Below, in pieces: positions 15,610-23,279 of a DNA stretch of 34,561 nt. Position numbers and translations under genes: made by a program. Position 1 is the first letter of the stretch; every line of letters begins with the position of its first letter. This DNA comes from Methylococcales bacterium. Lineage in GTDB: Bacteria; Pseudomonadota; Gammaproteobacteria; Methylococcales; Methylomonadaceae. The notes beneath the pieces were generated by a model. The model had not been told where the DNA came from, did not search any database, and worked only from the letters and a program-made list of their open reading frames with translations. The stretch is from contig JAPLRZ010000072.1 of NCBI GenBank assembly GCA_026398895.1, positions 1 to 34,561 on the forward strand, read 5' to 3'.

Positions 15610-17250
15610 TTGAAGAACTCTTATTTTCTAGTTATTCCAAAGCAACAAAAAAATCCTTCTCGATTAAGAGAATTTGAGGACGCTGCATTGACAAGCTGGA
15701 TTGCCGAGCTACCTGCCGCTAATATGGGATTAGCAACGCGCTTAATGCACGACTTTATTATTGACTTTAATGCCCTTGAAATGCCTAGCCCATTACGATT
15801 GAATGCGTTAGAGCTTTTGCGTCCCAGCATTCTTATGATCGAAGATTACCTTCGTTCGAGGCTTATGAGAACAGGTTATCCAAAAGAGGAAAACGATCAG
15901 AAAATTCTAGGCGTATTGGTGGCTATCGAAAGGGAATTTGCGATAGGGTATTGGATAGTAGTAAAAGATTTAACTCGAAGAGCTGTGGGTTGGTTTCAGG
16001 GAAAAAGTACCGCATTGGCACTTCAGCGTTGCATTAAAGGACTAAGTGGCATTGTTATTAGTCATTTTATTATGGGAATGCCGATACCTGATTGGGTCTG
16101 GATGGATTTACACTCGCTTTATAAGTTGAGTGTCAAAATAGATAAACAGTCCATAAAAGTCGCTAGCGATAGTCATCAGATGACTAAATCGAGTAGCCCA
16201 GAAGACTGCTATCTACAAATTCTGTTGCTTAGCCTTGTTGATCCGACTGGATTGATGCAAAAGGAAATTTTACTGGTAGATAACTTTATAGAAACTATTA
16301 TTTCTTTAGTGAGTTTAAAGCCTACGCCTATGTATGGTCATTCAATGCAATGCGTAGTTTTTACCGATGAAGATAGACCTCCTCTTTATCAAGAAAATGT
16401 AACCTCAAAAAAAGATTCTTCTGTGCTATACATCGACTTTAGTCGATTACAAAAAGTCCTCGAGCATAAAGAAAAGCTAATTGATATTACCGAGGCAAGA
16501 TTCAGCTCTGTGCAGATGCAGAAAAATACCGATGGTAAACTGACAGGGGAATTACTTGATTATCTCGAACAACGATGGGCGGGTATTAGCTTTCAAGGCG
16601 AACCACTGTTTAGCGATCGCTTAAATAGATATATTGCGATAGGATTGGCATCAACCTTGGACTTACAAGATGTCACCGATGAACGCGACAAAAAAGAGCT
16701 GGAATTTTTGGTGCAATCAGAATCGGATAAATTGCTATCTTGCGTGTTTAACCAAACAGGTGTTTTATCTGTTGGTACGTTAGTGAGCTTTAGAAAAACC
16801 GATATGCTTGAGCATAATCGTTTATTAGGTGTCATTGATAAGATAGTTGTGACAAAACAAAGCGGAAAAATAATTTTTGGTATGAAGTTAATAGCACCAC
16901 AATTTATTTCTGTCGAGTATAACCAGTTTTTTGAGCCGCCTACGAACAATGGTAGTGGCACAAACAGTAATAGTACCACTAGCAATAATAGTGCTACACA
17001 AGCGACTATCGATCTAAAAAAAGGGCTTTTTTACGCTACAAATGAGCAAGAATATATTATTACCGACACCTTCATGCTGAAAGATGACGATACACTGCGA
17101 ATACATGCAGCGAACAATGAGAGTTTCTCTGTTACTTTGAAAAATAGGAAAAATGTTGGTTTAGGTTACTGGCAGTTTGAATGTATCAAAATAAGAGAAA
17201 AGAAAAAGCATATACCAACAGCGCATAAAAAAGGTTATGATTTTATCTAA
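15610..17250 (+). CDS. unrecognised 546-residue cytoplasmic protein
   Basis: No signal peptide or clear membrane segment. The N-terminal part (about 20-200) is helical, with WIAELPAANMGLATRLMHDF and PSPLRLNALELLRPSI; this L-x-x-W-x-x-x-LP-x-x-N and P-L-x-x-R-L-x-x-L-E-x-x-RP pattern resembles a proteobacterial family of large proteins sometimes annotated as cyclic-di-GMP-linked, but I see no PilZ RxxxR motif. A Ser/Asn/Thr-rich linker (about 443-463) separates a C-terminal beta-rich domain of about 80 residues. The start is TTG at 15610; the next ATG would cut into the patterned N-terminal helices. The next gene, a membrane-anchored protein, follows after 179 bases in the same direction. Function unknown. 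Confidence 0.65.
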   Translation: MKNSYFLVIPKQQKNPSRLREFEDAALTSWIAELPAANMGLATRLMHDFIIDFNALEMPSPLRLNALELLRPSILMIEDYLRSRLMRTGYPKEENDQKILGVLVAIEREFAIGYWIVVKDLTRRAVGWFQGKSTALALQRCIKGLSGIVISHFIMGMPIPDWVWMDLHSLYKLSVKIDKQSIKVASDSHQMTKSSSPEDCYLQILLLSLVDPTGLMQKEILLVDNFIETIISLVSLKPTPMYGHSMQCVVFTDEDRPPLYQENVTSKKDSSVLYIDFSRLQKVLEHKEKLIDITEARFSSVQMQKNTDGKLTGELLDYLEQRWAGISFQGEPLFSDRLNRYIAIGLASTLDLQDVTDERDKKELEFLVQSESDKLLSCVFNQTGVLSVGTLVSFRKTDMLEHNRLLGVIDKIVVTKQSGKIIFGMKLIAPQFISVEYNQFFEPPTNNGSGTNSNSTTSNNSATQATIDLKKGLFYATNEQEYIITDTFMLKDDDTLRIHAANNESFSVTLKNRKNVGLGYWQFECIKIREKKKHIPTAHKKGYDFI

Positions 17251-17429
17251 AGCCATCATGGCTTGGAAGTAAATATCTGTTGATCGATTGGGGCTTTTGG
17301 TTGAATGTTAAGCAATGAAAAACTAAAAAAAGGTGACAGATTTAATTTTTTCAGGTTAACTTAGCGAGCTTTTTGGTGTCAGAAAAGTTAATGACTATAA
17401 TAAAAAAATAACAAGGGTGAGGAAGAGCA

Positions 17430-17957
17430 ATGAGTAATGAAGAAAATACTGAACAAACTGTCGATTCGGTAGAGACAGAAGAAAGCGTAAAAGTAGAATC
17501 AGTGAAGATGGAAAATGAAGCCGTAAATGAAGCGGGCAACATCATCTCCAAGATACTGAGTCTAAAGGAAAAAAATCCAAAAGTGTTTTTTGGTGCTATC
17601 GGTGGAGTCGTTGTACTGTTGATTCTGTTGATGAGCGGAGGCGAGTCCAAACAACTTTCAGGTCCTAAGATTCAAAGCTTAGTTGTTGGGCAAAAGTATG
17701 TGTTAAAAAGTGCCAATAGTTATGATCCAGCTGCCACTGTTCGATTAGTCGGCGTACCAGGAGCTATCGCGGCATACGATGATACTGAAGAAGCCGATAG
17801 AACTGCATCGTGCCAGCATATTCCCCAAGGAACACCCGTATCGGTGGTAGAGCTTCAAGATGCCTATGGTACTAAAAATGCGTTTGTTAAAGTGCTAATG
17901 GAAGACGGTGAATGTAAAGGTAAGGATGGCTGGGCTTTAGCAATTGATGTGCAGTGA
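17430..17957 (+). CDS. membrane-anchored protein with SH3-like outer domain
   Basis: 175 residues. Residues 1-50 are acidic, Glu/Val-rich and cytoplasmic; 52-69 (VFFGAIGGVVVLLILLMS) is a single membrane helix; about 84-173 is a small beta domain (SLVVGQKYVLKS, GTPVSVVELQDAYGTKNAFVKVL, GWALAIDVQ) of the bacterial SH3 kind, with two cysteines (residues about 124 and 163) that could pair in the periplasm. Bacterial SH3 domains often bind cell-wall peptides. A GAGG site precedes the ATG. It follows the 546-residue protein and precedes a tRNA promoter. No named family is recognised; topology is inferred from charge. Confidence 0.6.
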   Translation: MSNEENTEQTVDSVETEESVKVESVKMENEAVNEAGNIISKILSLKEKNPKVFFGAIGGVVVLLILLMSGGESKQLSGPKIQSLVVGQKYVLKSANSYDPAATVRLVGVPGAIAAYDDTEEADRTASCQHIPQGTPVSVVELQDAYGTKNAFVKVLMEDGECKGKDGWALAIDVQ

Positions 17958-17967
17958 GAAATAAGAC

Positions 17968-17995
17968 TTGACTCTATAGGAAAATTGAGTATAAT
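17968..17995 (+). promoter_or_regulatory. sigma70 promoter of the tRNA-Gly gene
   Basis: TTGACT and a perfect TATAAT, 16 bases apart, ending 18 bases before the tRNA. The transcript would start just before the mature 5' end. Confidence 0.75.
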
Positions 17996-18013
17996 GCGCA
18001 GATGAATTGAATT

Positions 18014-18088
18014 GCGGGAATAGCTCAGTGGTAGAGCACAACCTTGCCAAGGTTGGGGTCGCGAGTTCGAATCTCGTTTCCCGCTCCA
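18014..18088 (+). tRNA. tRNA-Gly (anticodon GCC)
   Basis: The acceptor stem GCGGGAA pairs with TTCCCGC; the D-loop AGCTCAGTGGTAGAGC, the anticodon arm with GCC at 18046-18048 in CTTGCCAAG, and the T-loop GTTCGAATC are all standard. The discriminator base is T and CCA is encoded. Confidence 0.97.
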
Positions 18089-18098
18089 AAGAATTTAA

Positions 18099-18126
18099 AA
18101 AGCCGCGATAATTCGCGGCTTTTTTA
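18099..18126 (+). terminator. terminator between the two tRNAs
   Basis: AGCCGCGA pairs with TCGCGGCT around ATAA, followed by six T. It lies 12 bases after tRNA-Gly and 17 before tRNA-Cys, so the second tRNA either has weak readthrough or depends on its own start. Confidence 0.85.
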
Positions 18127-18142
18127 TTTAACTTCCTTTTAA

Positions 18143-18216
18143 GGCTGCGTAGCAAATCGGTTATGCAGTGGCCTGCAAAGCCATCTAGGCCGGTTCGACT
18201 CCGGCCGCAGCCTCCA
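18143..18216 (+). tRNA. tRNA-Cys (anticodon GCA)
   Basis: The acceptor stem GGCTGCG pairs with CGCAGCC; the anticodon GCA is at 18175-18177 in CCTGCAAAG; the T-arm is GGCCGGTTCGACTCCGGCC. The discriminator is U, the known identity base for cysteinyl-tRNA synthetase, and CCA is encoded. A decayed accessory region begins directly after it. Confidence 0.97.
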
Positions 18217-18614
18217 TATTTCCATCCTCCTCCCATAGTAGTTAACCTTTGTGCTAGTTAATTTGCGGAAGTCATGAGCAAGCGATAAAGTAGTACGCAT
18301 CTGATTAAAAATACTTATGTATGAAGATGCAATGGATGCCACCTTTGCGCGTGGGTTGAGTCAGGTATTTCCAACCACCGTTGGATTGTTGGCGGCTAAG
18401 TTAGGCTTAGCGGCAATCACTTAGGGCGGCTTATTGGTTGTGCATCGATACCTGCGAATGCTCGCGATTCGTGGTTTATCCTTTGGTTGAAAAATTTAAA
18501 GACCAATGCGTTATGTTGACGGATATCTGCCATACCAAAAAATGCGCCATCAAGTTACTGATTATTTTCAAGCACCTCTTGGGTTGCTGCGTTGTCACTG
18601 TGGGTTATGACACA
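18217..18614. other. decayed region after tRNA-Cys
   Basis: No intact gene. A 35-codon open frame on the plus strand (18317-18424) encodes DATFARGLSQVFPTTVGLLA and ends in TAG; it has no ribosome binding site and looks like the inner part of some larger protein. A second coding-like stretch follows (about 18438-18590). I recognise neither. The strip may be island debris placed at the tRNA 3' end. Confidence 0.3.
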
Positions 18615-18680
18615 GTAGCGTGTTTCCTGAGGGCGTTACGCCTAACGTCAGTTAGGGGCGTACGGCAAAAGCCTACTACG
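18615..18680. repeat. palindromic repeat breaking the hsdM fragment
   Basis: Ends GTAGCGTGTTTC and the reverse complement of GTAGTAGGCTTTTG; inside, GGGCGTTACGCCTAACG and GTTAGGGGCGTACGGC form inverted arms. The hsdM similarity stops exactly at its edge. Confidence 0.45.
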
Positions 18681-18681
18681 C

Positions 18682-18968
18682 CATTGGGTAAGCGCACGAT
18701 GGTGTGTAGGTTGCATTCGGTGAGTAGTTTTTCTTTGAGGCGGGTTTTCATGCCTTCGCCAAACAGGAAACCATCGGGTAAAACAACGGCGGTGCTTCCA
18801 TCGTCTTTTAGTAAGCGGATGATTAACACCATGAATAAATCAGCGGTTTCACGGGTTTGAAATTCTTTCGGGAAATTGCTTTCAATGCCGTTTTCTTCCA
18901 TGCCCCCAAACGGTGGATTGGTGATGATGACATCGACGCGTTCTTCGGGTGTCCACGCAATAAACGCT
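18682..18968 (-). pseudogene. hsdM: fragment of type I restriction-modification methylase
   Basis: The frame contains the adenine methylase motif IV as NPPFGG, followed by ESNFPKEFQTRETADLF, MVLI, AAVVLP-like TAVVLPDGFLFGEG and CNLHTIVRLPNG, all hallmarks of HsdM (N-6 adenine methylase of type I systems). Only about 95 residues of a roughly 500-residue protein remain. Its upstream side is cut by the IS1595-family remnant at 18969, and its downstream side by a palindromic repeat at 18680, after which the frame gives unrelated sequence. No hsdS or hsdR is nearby. Clearly non-functional. Confidence 0.8.
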
Positions 18969-19677
18969 GGCTCTATTGGATTCCAAGGTCTTTTTAAGTA
19001 GCGATTCCAAAAGAGAAGATAACAAGCGTTTGCCGCGTTTTTTCACATTATGCACGAACTCAAAAAAGCTCAGATATAAGGGTAACTTATCCTGAGAAAT
19101 ACCACGATGGGGTCGAACAAAAGCCCTCGATGCTATTGGAGTGTACCTCGCAAAAGCGATCACCGTCTTCATCGCGTGCGTATTCATGGGCGGAATGATT
19201 GACAGTTTTATGTTGAAATCCCCATTCCTCCAGTCGATTGTAGATCGGGTCGGGTATTCGTCCGTATAAACCTGTGTACCTGCTGTAACCGTCTGTAAAA
19301 TCAACGGCTTAATTTTTTTGCTACATTCTCAAGCAGTCTAATTACGACTTCTCCTGAGCGTTGTGGCATGACAAGAAATCGGCGGTTTTTCATTGGCTAA
19401 CGATGCCCCTGCACCTTTCAAGCGTCACTTGCGTGGTGGTCTGGTGGCTTGCTTGAGTTTCTCAGGCTGCCCTGCAACCAGATAAAGCTCATCAAATAAC
19501 AACACCCGATAGCGTTATCGGGTCTTTTTTTTATTGATACCGTCAGGCAACTGTTCCGTCATCACTTGTAAATCATCCTTGTGTAAATCCAGTTCTTGCG
19601 TAATCTGGGCGTTCGATAAATTCGGTAGTGGGTTAAATCTGTGCTTTTCCTACATTTGGATTCTTCCGACTATAGTC
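18969..19677 (-). mobile_element. decayed IS1595-family (IS1016-size) insertion sequence
   Basis: About 0.7 kb. The left end GGCTCTATTGGATTCCAA resembles the inverted right end GACTATAGTCGG...AATCCAA, consistent with imperfect terminal inverted repeats. Between them lies a minus-strand ISXO2-type transposase with several frame breaks. It sits against the hsdM fragment. The element boundaries are approximate. Confidence 0.6.
18996..19622 (-). pseudogene. frameshifted ISXO2-like transposase
   Basis: Pieces in order from the N-terminal side: LSNAQITQELDLHKDDLQVM and LPDGINKKKTR, a stop, then ELYLVAGQPEKLKQATRPPRK, a stop, ASLANEKPPI, a frame break, then QVYTDEYP, a shift to HEYARDEDGDRFCEVHSNSIEGF in another frame, then back to RPHRGISQDKLPLYLSFFEF and VHNVKKRGK. 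This is the order of the IS1595/IS1016 transposase, including the DDE-type core residues in the ELY and TDEY blocks. At least three stops or frameshifts make it inactive. Confidence 0.8.
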
Positions 19678-19703
19678 TGGAGTCCAAGGCATGACTTGGG
19701 CTT

Positions 19704-20039
19704 TTAAAAAACGTCCAAAACGTGTTTTGGACTCCGTGTAACAGACACACCCACTACCGAATTAGTTAATGTGTTAGTTGATGACTTAGAGTTGTTATTA
19801 CTCGGTGGTTTTTTAACCACATCTAAAACTGCTGGCTGACTGAAAAAACCAAACACCATGGCTATCAATGCCAATATAAACACATAATTTAAACTTTTAT
19901 TGAGTAGTTTGGCTGAATTGGCTTGATTAACTGGAATGATGTTAGTTTTCAGCATGAATTTAATCACACCAGCCACAACAAATAGCATAAAAGCAATTAA
20001 TACCAACGGGCTGTTTAAGTGTTCTATCCAAGTATTCAT
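19704..20039 (-). CDS. small two-helix membrane protein, unknown
   Basis: 111 residues with two hydrophobic helices (about 10-30, SPLVLIAFMLFVVAGVIKFM; and about 51-68, LNYVFILALIAMVFGFF) joined by a basic-polar loop, and a Ser/Asn/Thr-rich tail. GAGAGGAA precedes the ATG. The last dozen residues (RSPKHVLDVF) are encoded by the palindrome at 19713-19732, so the natural C-terminus may have been replaced when that repeat arrived. No family is recognised and it stands alone. Confidence 0.55.
   Translation of the reverse strand: MNTWIEHLNSPLVLIAFMLFVVAGVIKFMLKTNIIPVNQANSAKLLNKSLNYVFILALIAMVFGFFSQPAVLDVVKKPPSNNNSKSSTNTLTNSVVGVSVTRSPKHVLDVF
19713..19732. repeat. perfect palindrome GTCCAAAAC-GT-GTTTTGGAC
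   Basis: Twenty bases, self-complementary apart from the two central bases. A relative (AGTCCAAAAC...GTTGGACT) lies at 23249-23269 near the lpd stop, and AGTCCAAGG occurs at 19681. On the minus strand it is followed by a T-run, so it could end transcription of the gene at 19704. Confidence 0.5.
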
Positions 20040-20164
20040 AAATTCCTCTCAGTGTCATGGTTGGTGGTTACTTGATTCGGATTATTTCACACATTTTCAA
20101 AACAAGATAATCAGTAGAATGATAGATACCTTATCACTCTTCTGACGGTGTCATAATACACTCA

Positions 20165-20263
20165 ATGCGATAAGGTGTGCCGCATAGGATGTGCTGAGGT
20201 ACGCCGCGCTCGGTCTAGTGTACTGACGCGAATGATGCGCCTTCTATCGTCGGCACATCCTAT
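20165..20263 (-). repeat. palindromic repeat family B, inverted full copy
   Basis: Read on the minus strand it begins AGGATGTGCCGACGATAG, continues AAGGCGCATCATTCG and CCTCAGCACATCCTATG, and ends CTTATCGCAT: the same blocks as 985-1070. It occupies most of the 385-base gap before cobQ. The rest of the gap (20264-20412) has a possible coding relic ending in TAG at 20399-20401 and a putative promoter; no cobalamin riboswitch is seen. Confidence 0.65.
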
Positions 20264-20341
20264 TGCTATTCTTGCATTACCCGCAATACTCAGGCTAAAC
20301 AGTTATTTGAATTTAAGCGTGGAACAGTTGGCTATGCGGTG

Positions 20342-20368
20342 TTGTGCGTAATAGATAAAATGTATAAT
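20342..20368 (+). promoter_or_regulatory. putative promoter of cobQ
   Basis: A perfect TATAAT at 20363-20368 with a weak TTGTGC 15 bases upstream, 57 bases before the cobQ start. Spacing is short, so the -35 box is uncertain. Confidence 0.35.
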
Positions 20369-20424
20369 TCGACGTACGAAACGTGTTTTAGATTCCAGTA
20401 GTTTAATGAGCAATGAGATTAACG

Positions 20425-21819
20425 ATGAAACCACTCGCCATTTTCGGCACTAGCTCTGATGCAGGCAAAACGACCATAGTAATGGCGTTGTGCCGACTTT
20501 TCGCCGACCGAGGAATTAAAGTCGCACCGTTTAAAGCGCAAAATGTATCGAATAATTCTGCCGTCACTAAAGAAGGACGGGAAATTTCCAGAGCGCAATG
20601 TTTGCAAGCCGAAGCTGCGCGGGTTGAACCCAGTTATTGGTTTAATCCTGTGTTATTAAAATCCTACGGTAATAGTTCGGTACAGGTGGTTATCAATGGC
20701 TTGGTGTATAAAAATCAAGGTGTCGCTGATTATTATGATGAAATGGCATTTTTAGAATCCCAAGTTCAGCACGCCTTTGAACGCTGTCAACAAGATTATG
20801 AGTTGGTGATTGCTGAAGGCGCGGGTTCGCCCGTGGAGTTAAATCTGCTGCATAAAGATTTATCCAATACCTTTGTCGCTAAAACCTTTCACACTAAAAA
20901 TATTTTAGTCGCTGATATTGAACGCGGCGGTGTGTTTGCGTCTATTTACGGCACACTGGAATTGATGGATAAAACCCTGCGTGATAATCTCATTGGCGTA
21001 ATTATCAATAAATTTCGCGGTGATCGGCGGTTTTTTGATGACGGTGAGTGTATTATTGCTGAGCGTTTTGGTGTGCCTGTGTTGGGCGTGTTACCGTTTC
21101 AGCCGTTGAATATCGATATGGAAGATTCGCAATCGCTGCAAAATTATCAGCAACGCTTAGGAGATATTAAAATTCGCATTGCGGTGCTGGCGTATCACGG
21201 CTTGAGCAATTACAACGACTTGGATGTGTTAATGGCAGACCCCTGTTGTTATGTGGAACTTATTCACGGTTATCGCCCGTTAGCGGGGTTTGATATGGTG
21301 TTATTAATCGGCAGTAAAACCGTGATTCGAGATTTACGCTGGTTAAAAGAAAACGGTTTGTACACGGAAGTTCAACAATTTAAAGGTGCTGTGTTTGGTG
21401 TGTGTGGCGGTTATCAAATGTTATGCCAAACATTACACGATCCCAACGCTTTAGAGCATGACTCGCCTACGGCAGAAACAGGGCTAGGTTTGATTGCTGA
21501 TGATGTGGTTTATCAACAGCCAAAAATTCTTTATCGTGGGCTTTATACTTTATTTTCATACCCGATAAAAGGTTATGAAATCCATTGCGGACGCATGGCG
21601 AAGTATCCTTTATATTATCAACTAGGACGTATTGCAGGAACGCACGTTCATGGTGTGTTTGATAATGATCGCTTTCGTACTGATTATTTTAAAGCCATAA
21701 ATCCCGCTTATCAGGGTTATGAGTATGCCGCTTACCGTGATGCACAAATTCAAGGTTTTGCGGACATGGTTGCGGATAATGTCGATATGGATGCGATTAT
21801 GCGGGCGTTGTCTGATTAA
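20425..21819 (+). CDS. cobQ: cobyric acid synthase
   Basis: 464 residues. It amidates adenosyl-cobyrinate a,c-diamide at four side chains using glutamine and ATP, in cobalamin synthesis. The N-terminal ATP-binding domain has the modified P-loop GTSSDAGKTTI (8-18), FKAQNVSNNSAVT, SRAQCLQAEAA and EGAGSPVELNL. The C-terminal glutaminase domain has the nucleophile Cys327 in FGVCGGYQML and the His in GTHVHGVFDN. I start at the ATG at 20425 because conserved sequence begins immediately there; another in-frame ATG is at 20413. The cobU-like gene follows after 66 bases. The length is slightly short of the usual 480-510 but no motif is missing. Confidence 0.96.
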   Translation: MKPLAIFGTSSDAGKTTIVMALCRLFADRGIKVAPFKAQNVSNNSAVTKEGREISRAQCLQAEAARVEPSYWFNPVLLKSYGNSSVQVVINGLVYKNQGVADYYDEMAFLESQVQHAFERCQQDYELVIAEGAGSPVELNLLHKDLSNTFVAKTFHTKNILVADIERGGVFASIYGTLELMDKTLRDNLIGVIINKFRGDRRFFDDGECIIAERFGVPVLGVLPFQPLNIDMEDSQSLQNYQQRLGDIKIRIAVLAYHGLSNYNDLDVLMADPCCYVELIHGYRPLAGFDMVLLIGSKTVIRDLRWLKENGLYTEVQQFKGAVFGVCGGYQMLCQTLHDPNALEHDSPTAETGLGLIADDVVYQQPKILYRGLYTLFSYPIKGYEIHCGRMAKYPLYYQLGRIAGTHVHGVFDNDRFRTDYFKAINPAYQGYEYAAYRDAQIQGFADMVADNVDMDAIMRALSD

Positions 21820-21828
21820 ATAGGTGTG

Positions 21829-21842
21829 CAAACCTAGGTTTG
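21829..21842. repeat. palindrome after cobQ
   Basis: CAAACCTAGGTTTG, perfect 14-base palindrome 10 bases after the cobQ stop. Without a T-run it is not a clear terminator; it could be a weak hairpin or operator. Confidence 0.3.
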
Positions 21843-21885
21843 TATTCCAGTCGAATTTTTAACTGTGAACATTGGAGAGAGTGTT

Positions 21886-22395
21886 ATGAAAACTTTATTT
21901 ATTGGTGCTGTAAAAAGTGGTAAATCGCGTTTGGCAGAAACGTTTGTGCTGCAAACTTTACCACGCTATGCCGACAAACCTTATTACCTAGCTACCAGCG
22001 AACTTCTTGACGAAGAAATGAAACAGCGGGTAGTCCTTAGTCAACAACGTCGCGAAGATCGTTTTATTACCCTAGAAGAACCTTTAAAGTTAATGGCTAG
22101 TTTGAAAAAATGTCACAACACCACCGTGCTGGTGGCGAGTGTCTCTATGTGGCTAAATAATATGTTGCACCATCCATTTACCGAAGCCCGTATTTTGCAA
22201 GAATTGGAAGCGGTATTATTATTACCTGAAGATTTAGTGCTGATACATAATGAAGTGGGTTTAGGGGTTATTCCTGACAATGACTTGGCTAGACAGTTTG
22301 TCGATTTATCGGGTAAAGCCGCGCAATTGATGGGGAAGCATTGTGATAAAGTGTTTTTTTGTAGCGCGGGATTGATGTTGACCTTGAAATCATGA
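21886..22395 (+). CDS. divergent CobU-like (cobinamide kinase/guanylyltransferase-like) protein
   Basis: 169 residues, CobU length. CobU phosphorylates adenosylcobinamide and then transfers GMP through a histidine-GMP intermediate. Preserved: the P-loop IGAVKSGKS (6-14), the block ATSELLDEEMKQR, RR-x-x-x-F-x-T-L-E, and NEVGLGVIPDNDLARQF. Changed: the residue aligning with the guanylylated His46 of the enterobacterial enzymes is Ser52 (RVVLSQQRR, where the family has RIxxHxxxR), and the family D-x-L-T-x-W-x-x-N block reads A-S-V-S-M-W-L-N-N, without the Asp. I start at the ATG at 21886 with GGAGAG upstream; a GTG lies in frame at 21865. Position after cobQ supports a cobalamin role, but the second reaction is doubtful. 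Confidence 0.8.
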   Translation: MKTLFIGAVKSGKSRLAETFVLQTLPRYADKPYYLATSELLDEEMKQRVVLSQQRREDRFITLEEPLKLMASLKKCHNTTVLVASVSMWLNNMLHHPFTEARILQELEAVLLLPEDLVLIHNEVGLGVIPDNDLARQFVDLSGKAAQLMGKHCDKVFFCSAGLMLTLKS

Positions 22396-22403
22396 ATTAG
22401 CGA

Positions 22404-23054
22404 TTACCAGCGTTTGGGAAGCGTATTAAGTACAGTGATTTTTCGATTTTCGATAGAGATGAAGCCACCTTTTTTAAGATCGTTGAGAATGCGAGTAATC
22501 ATTTCACGCGATGCACCCACCAGATTGGCAAGTTCTTGGTGGGTTATTGTCAGGGTTGGGTAGCCATTTTCTGTTTCTTTACTGGCGCGGGCAAGTAGAA
22601 TATTCGATGTGCGACCATAGACATCTAACAGTGCCAAATCTCCTATACGCTCCACTAAACCACGGCTTCTTTGCACTAAGGTTTTTAGCAAAACGATAGC
22701 AATCGCAGGATGTTTTTCCAAGCAGTCCAGAAAATGTTGTCTAGGTAAAATAGCCAATCGACACGGTTCTACGGTCATGACTGAAGCCGAGCGCGGCTGT
22801 CCGTCAAGTAGCGACAATTCACCAAATGCGGACGGGGGGTCTAAAAAATCCAGCAGGATTTCTCGTCCGTTGACACCGAGAATATAGACTTTCAAGCGAC
22901 CTGATAGCAGTACAAATAGGCTATCAGATAAATCACCTTGGGTAATTAATACCGCTGAACGTGGAAATTGTTGTATGCGTATCCCCTCGGCAATCAAGGC
23001 TTTTTGCTCTGAGGTAAGTTCGGCAAATAAAGGTAGTTCATCAATCATATCCAT
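22404..23054 (-). CDS. CRP/FNR-family transcription regulator
   Basis: 216 residues. The cyclic-nucleotide-binding beta-roll (about 10-120) has VLITQGDLSDSLFVLLSGRLKV and the phosphate cassette FGELSLLDGQPRSASV with the Arg-Ser pair that contacts cAMP in E. coli CRP. The long dimer helix leads to a CRP-type winged helix (about 165-212): THQELANLVGASREMITRILNDLKKGGFI. The Arg-Glu and following Arg of the recognition helix (SRExxxR) are kept, so a TGTGA/TCACA-type site is expected. There are no FNR cysteines. The gene ends 9 bases from the cobU-like gene, in convergent orientation, and lies downstream of the sucA-sucB-lpd operon with 225 bases between. cAMP as ligand is likely but unproven. Confidence 0.9.
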   Translation of the reverse strand: MDMIDELPLFAELTSEQKALIAEGIRIQQFPRSAVLITQGDLSDSLFVLLSGRLKVYILGVNGREILLDFLDPPSAFGELSLLDGQPRSASVMTVEPCRLAILPRQHFLDCLEKHPAIAIVLLKTLVQRSRGLVERIGDLALLDVYGRTSNILLARASKETENGYPTLTITHQELANLVGASREMITRILNDLKKGGFISIENRKITVLNTLPKRW

Positions 23055-23156
23055 ATCGGCTCTTTTTTTGGAATAGTTTACAAATTAGTGGTTAATAGTA
23101 CACAGTTCTGATGATAAGTAGTCATAAAAAAGTTTTCGAGCAAATAAAAAATGTTG

Positions 23157-23182
23157 GGGGTGCAGGCGAAGTATGCACTCCC
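23157..23182. repeat. stem-loop between lpd and the CRP-like gene
   Basis: GGGGTGCA and TGCACTCCC form an imperfect stem with a 9-base loop in the otherwise empty 225-base gap 23055-23279. Confidence 0.35.
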
Positions 23183-23248
23183 GAATAGCAAAACTTTTTG
23201 TGTAGTTATCCATAAAATAAACACGATATGAGTAGTTTTAATGGATAG

Positions 23249-23269
23249 AGTCCAAAACTATGTTGGACT
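23249..23269. repeat. imperfect palindrome beside the lpd stop
   Basis: AGTCCAAAAC ... GTTGGACT, a relative of the perfect palindrome at 19713-19732. It lies 11 bases beyond the lpd stop on the minus strand and may end that transcript. Confidence 0.4.
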
Positions 23270-23279
23270 TCTGTTTTGT

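Noticed and set aside
18438..18860. Plus-strand open frame of 140 codons
   Set aside because: Its second half is antisense to the clear hsdM fragment and its first half has no start signal or recognisable motif.
18882..19304. 140-codon minus-strand open frame as an intact gene
   Set aside because: It is a mosaic of the shifted end of an IS1595-type transposase and part of hsdM in the wrong frame, not a real protein.
20040..20424. Cobalamin riboswitch upstream of cobQ
   Set aside because: I looked for a B12-box-like sequence and the expected stem architecture and found only repeat B, a coding relic and a possible -10 box.
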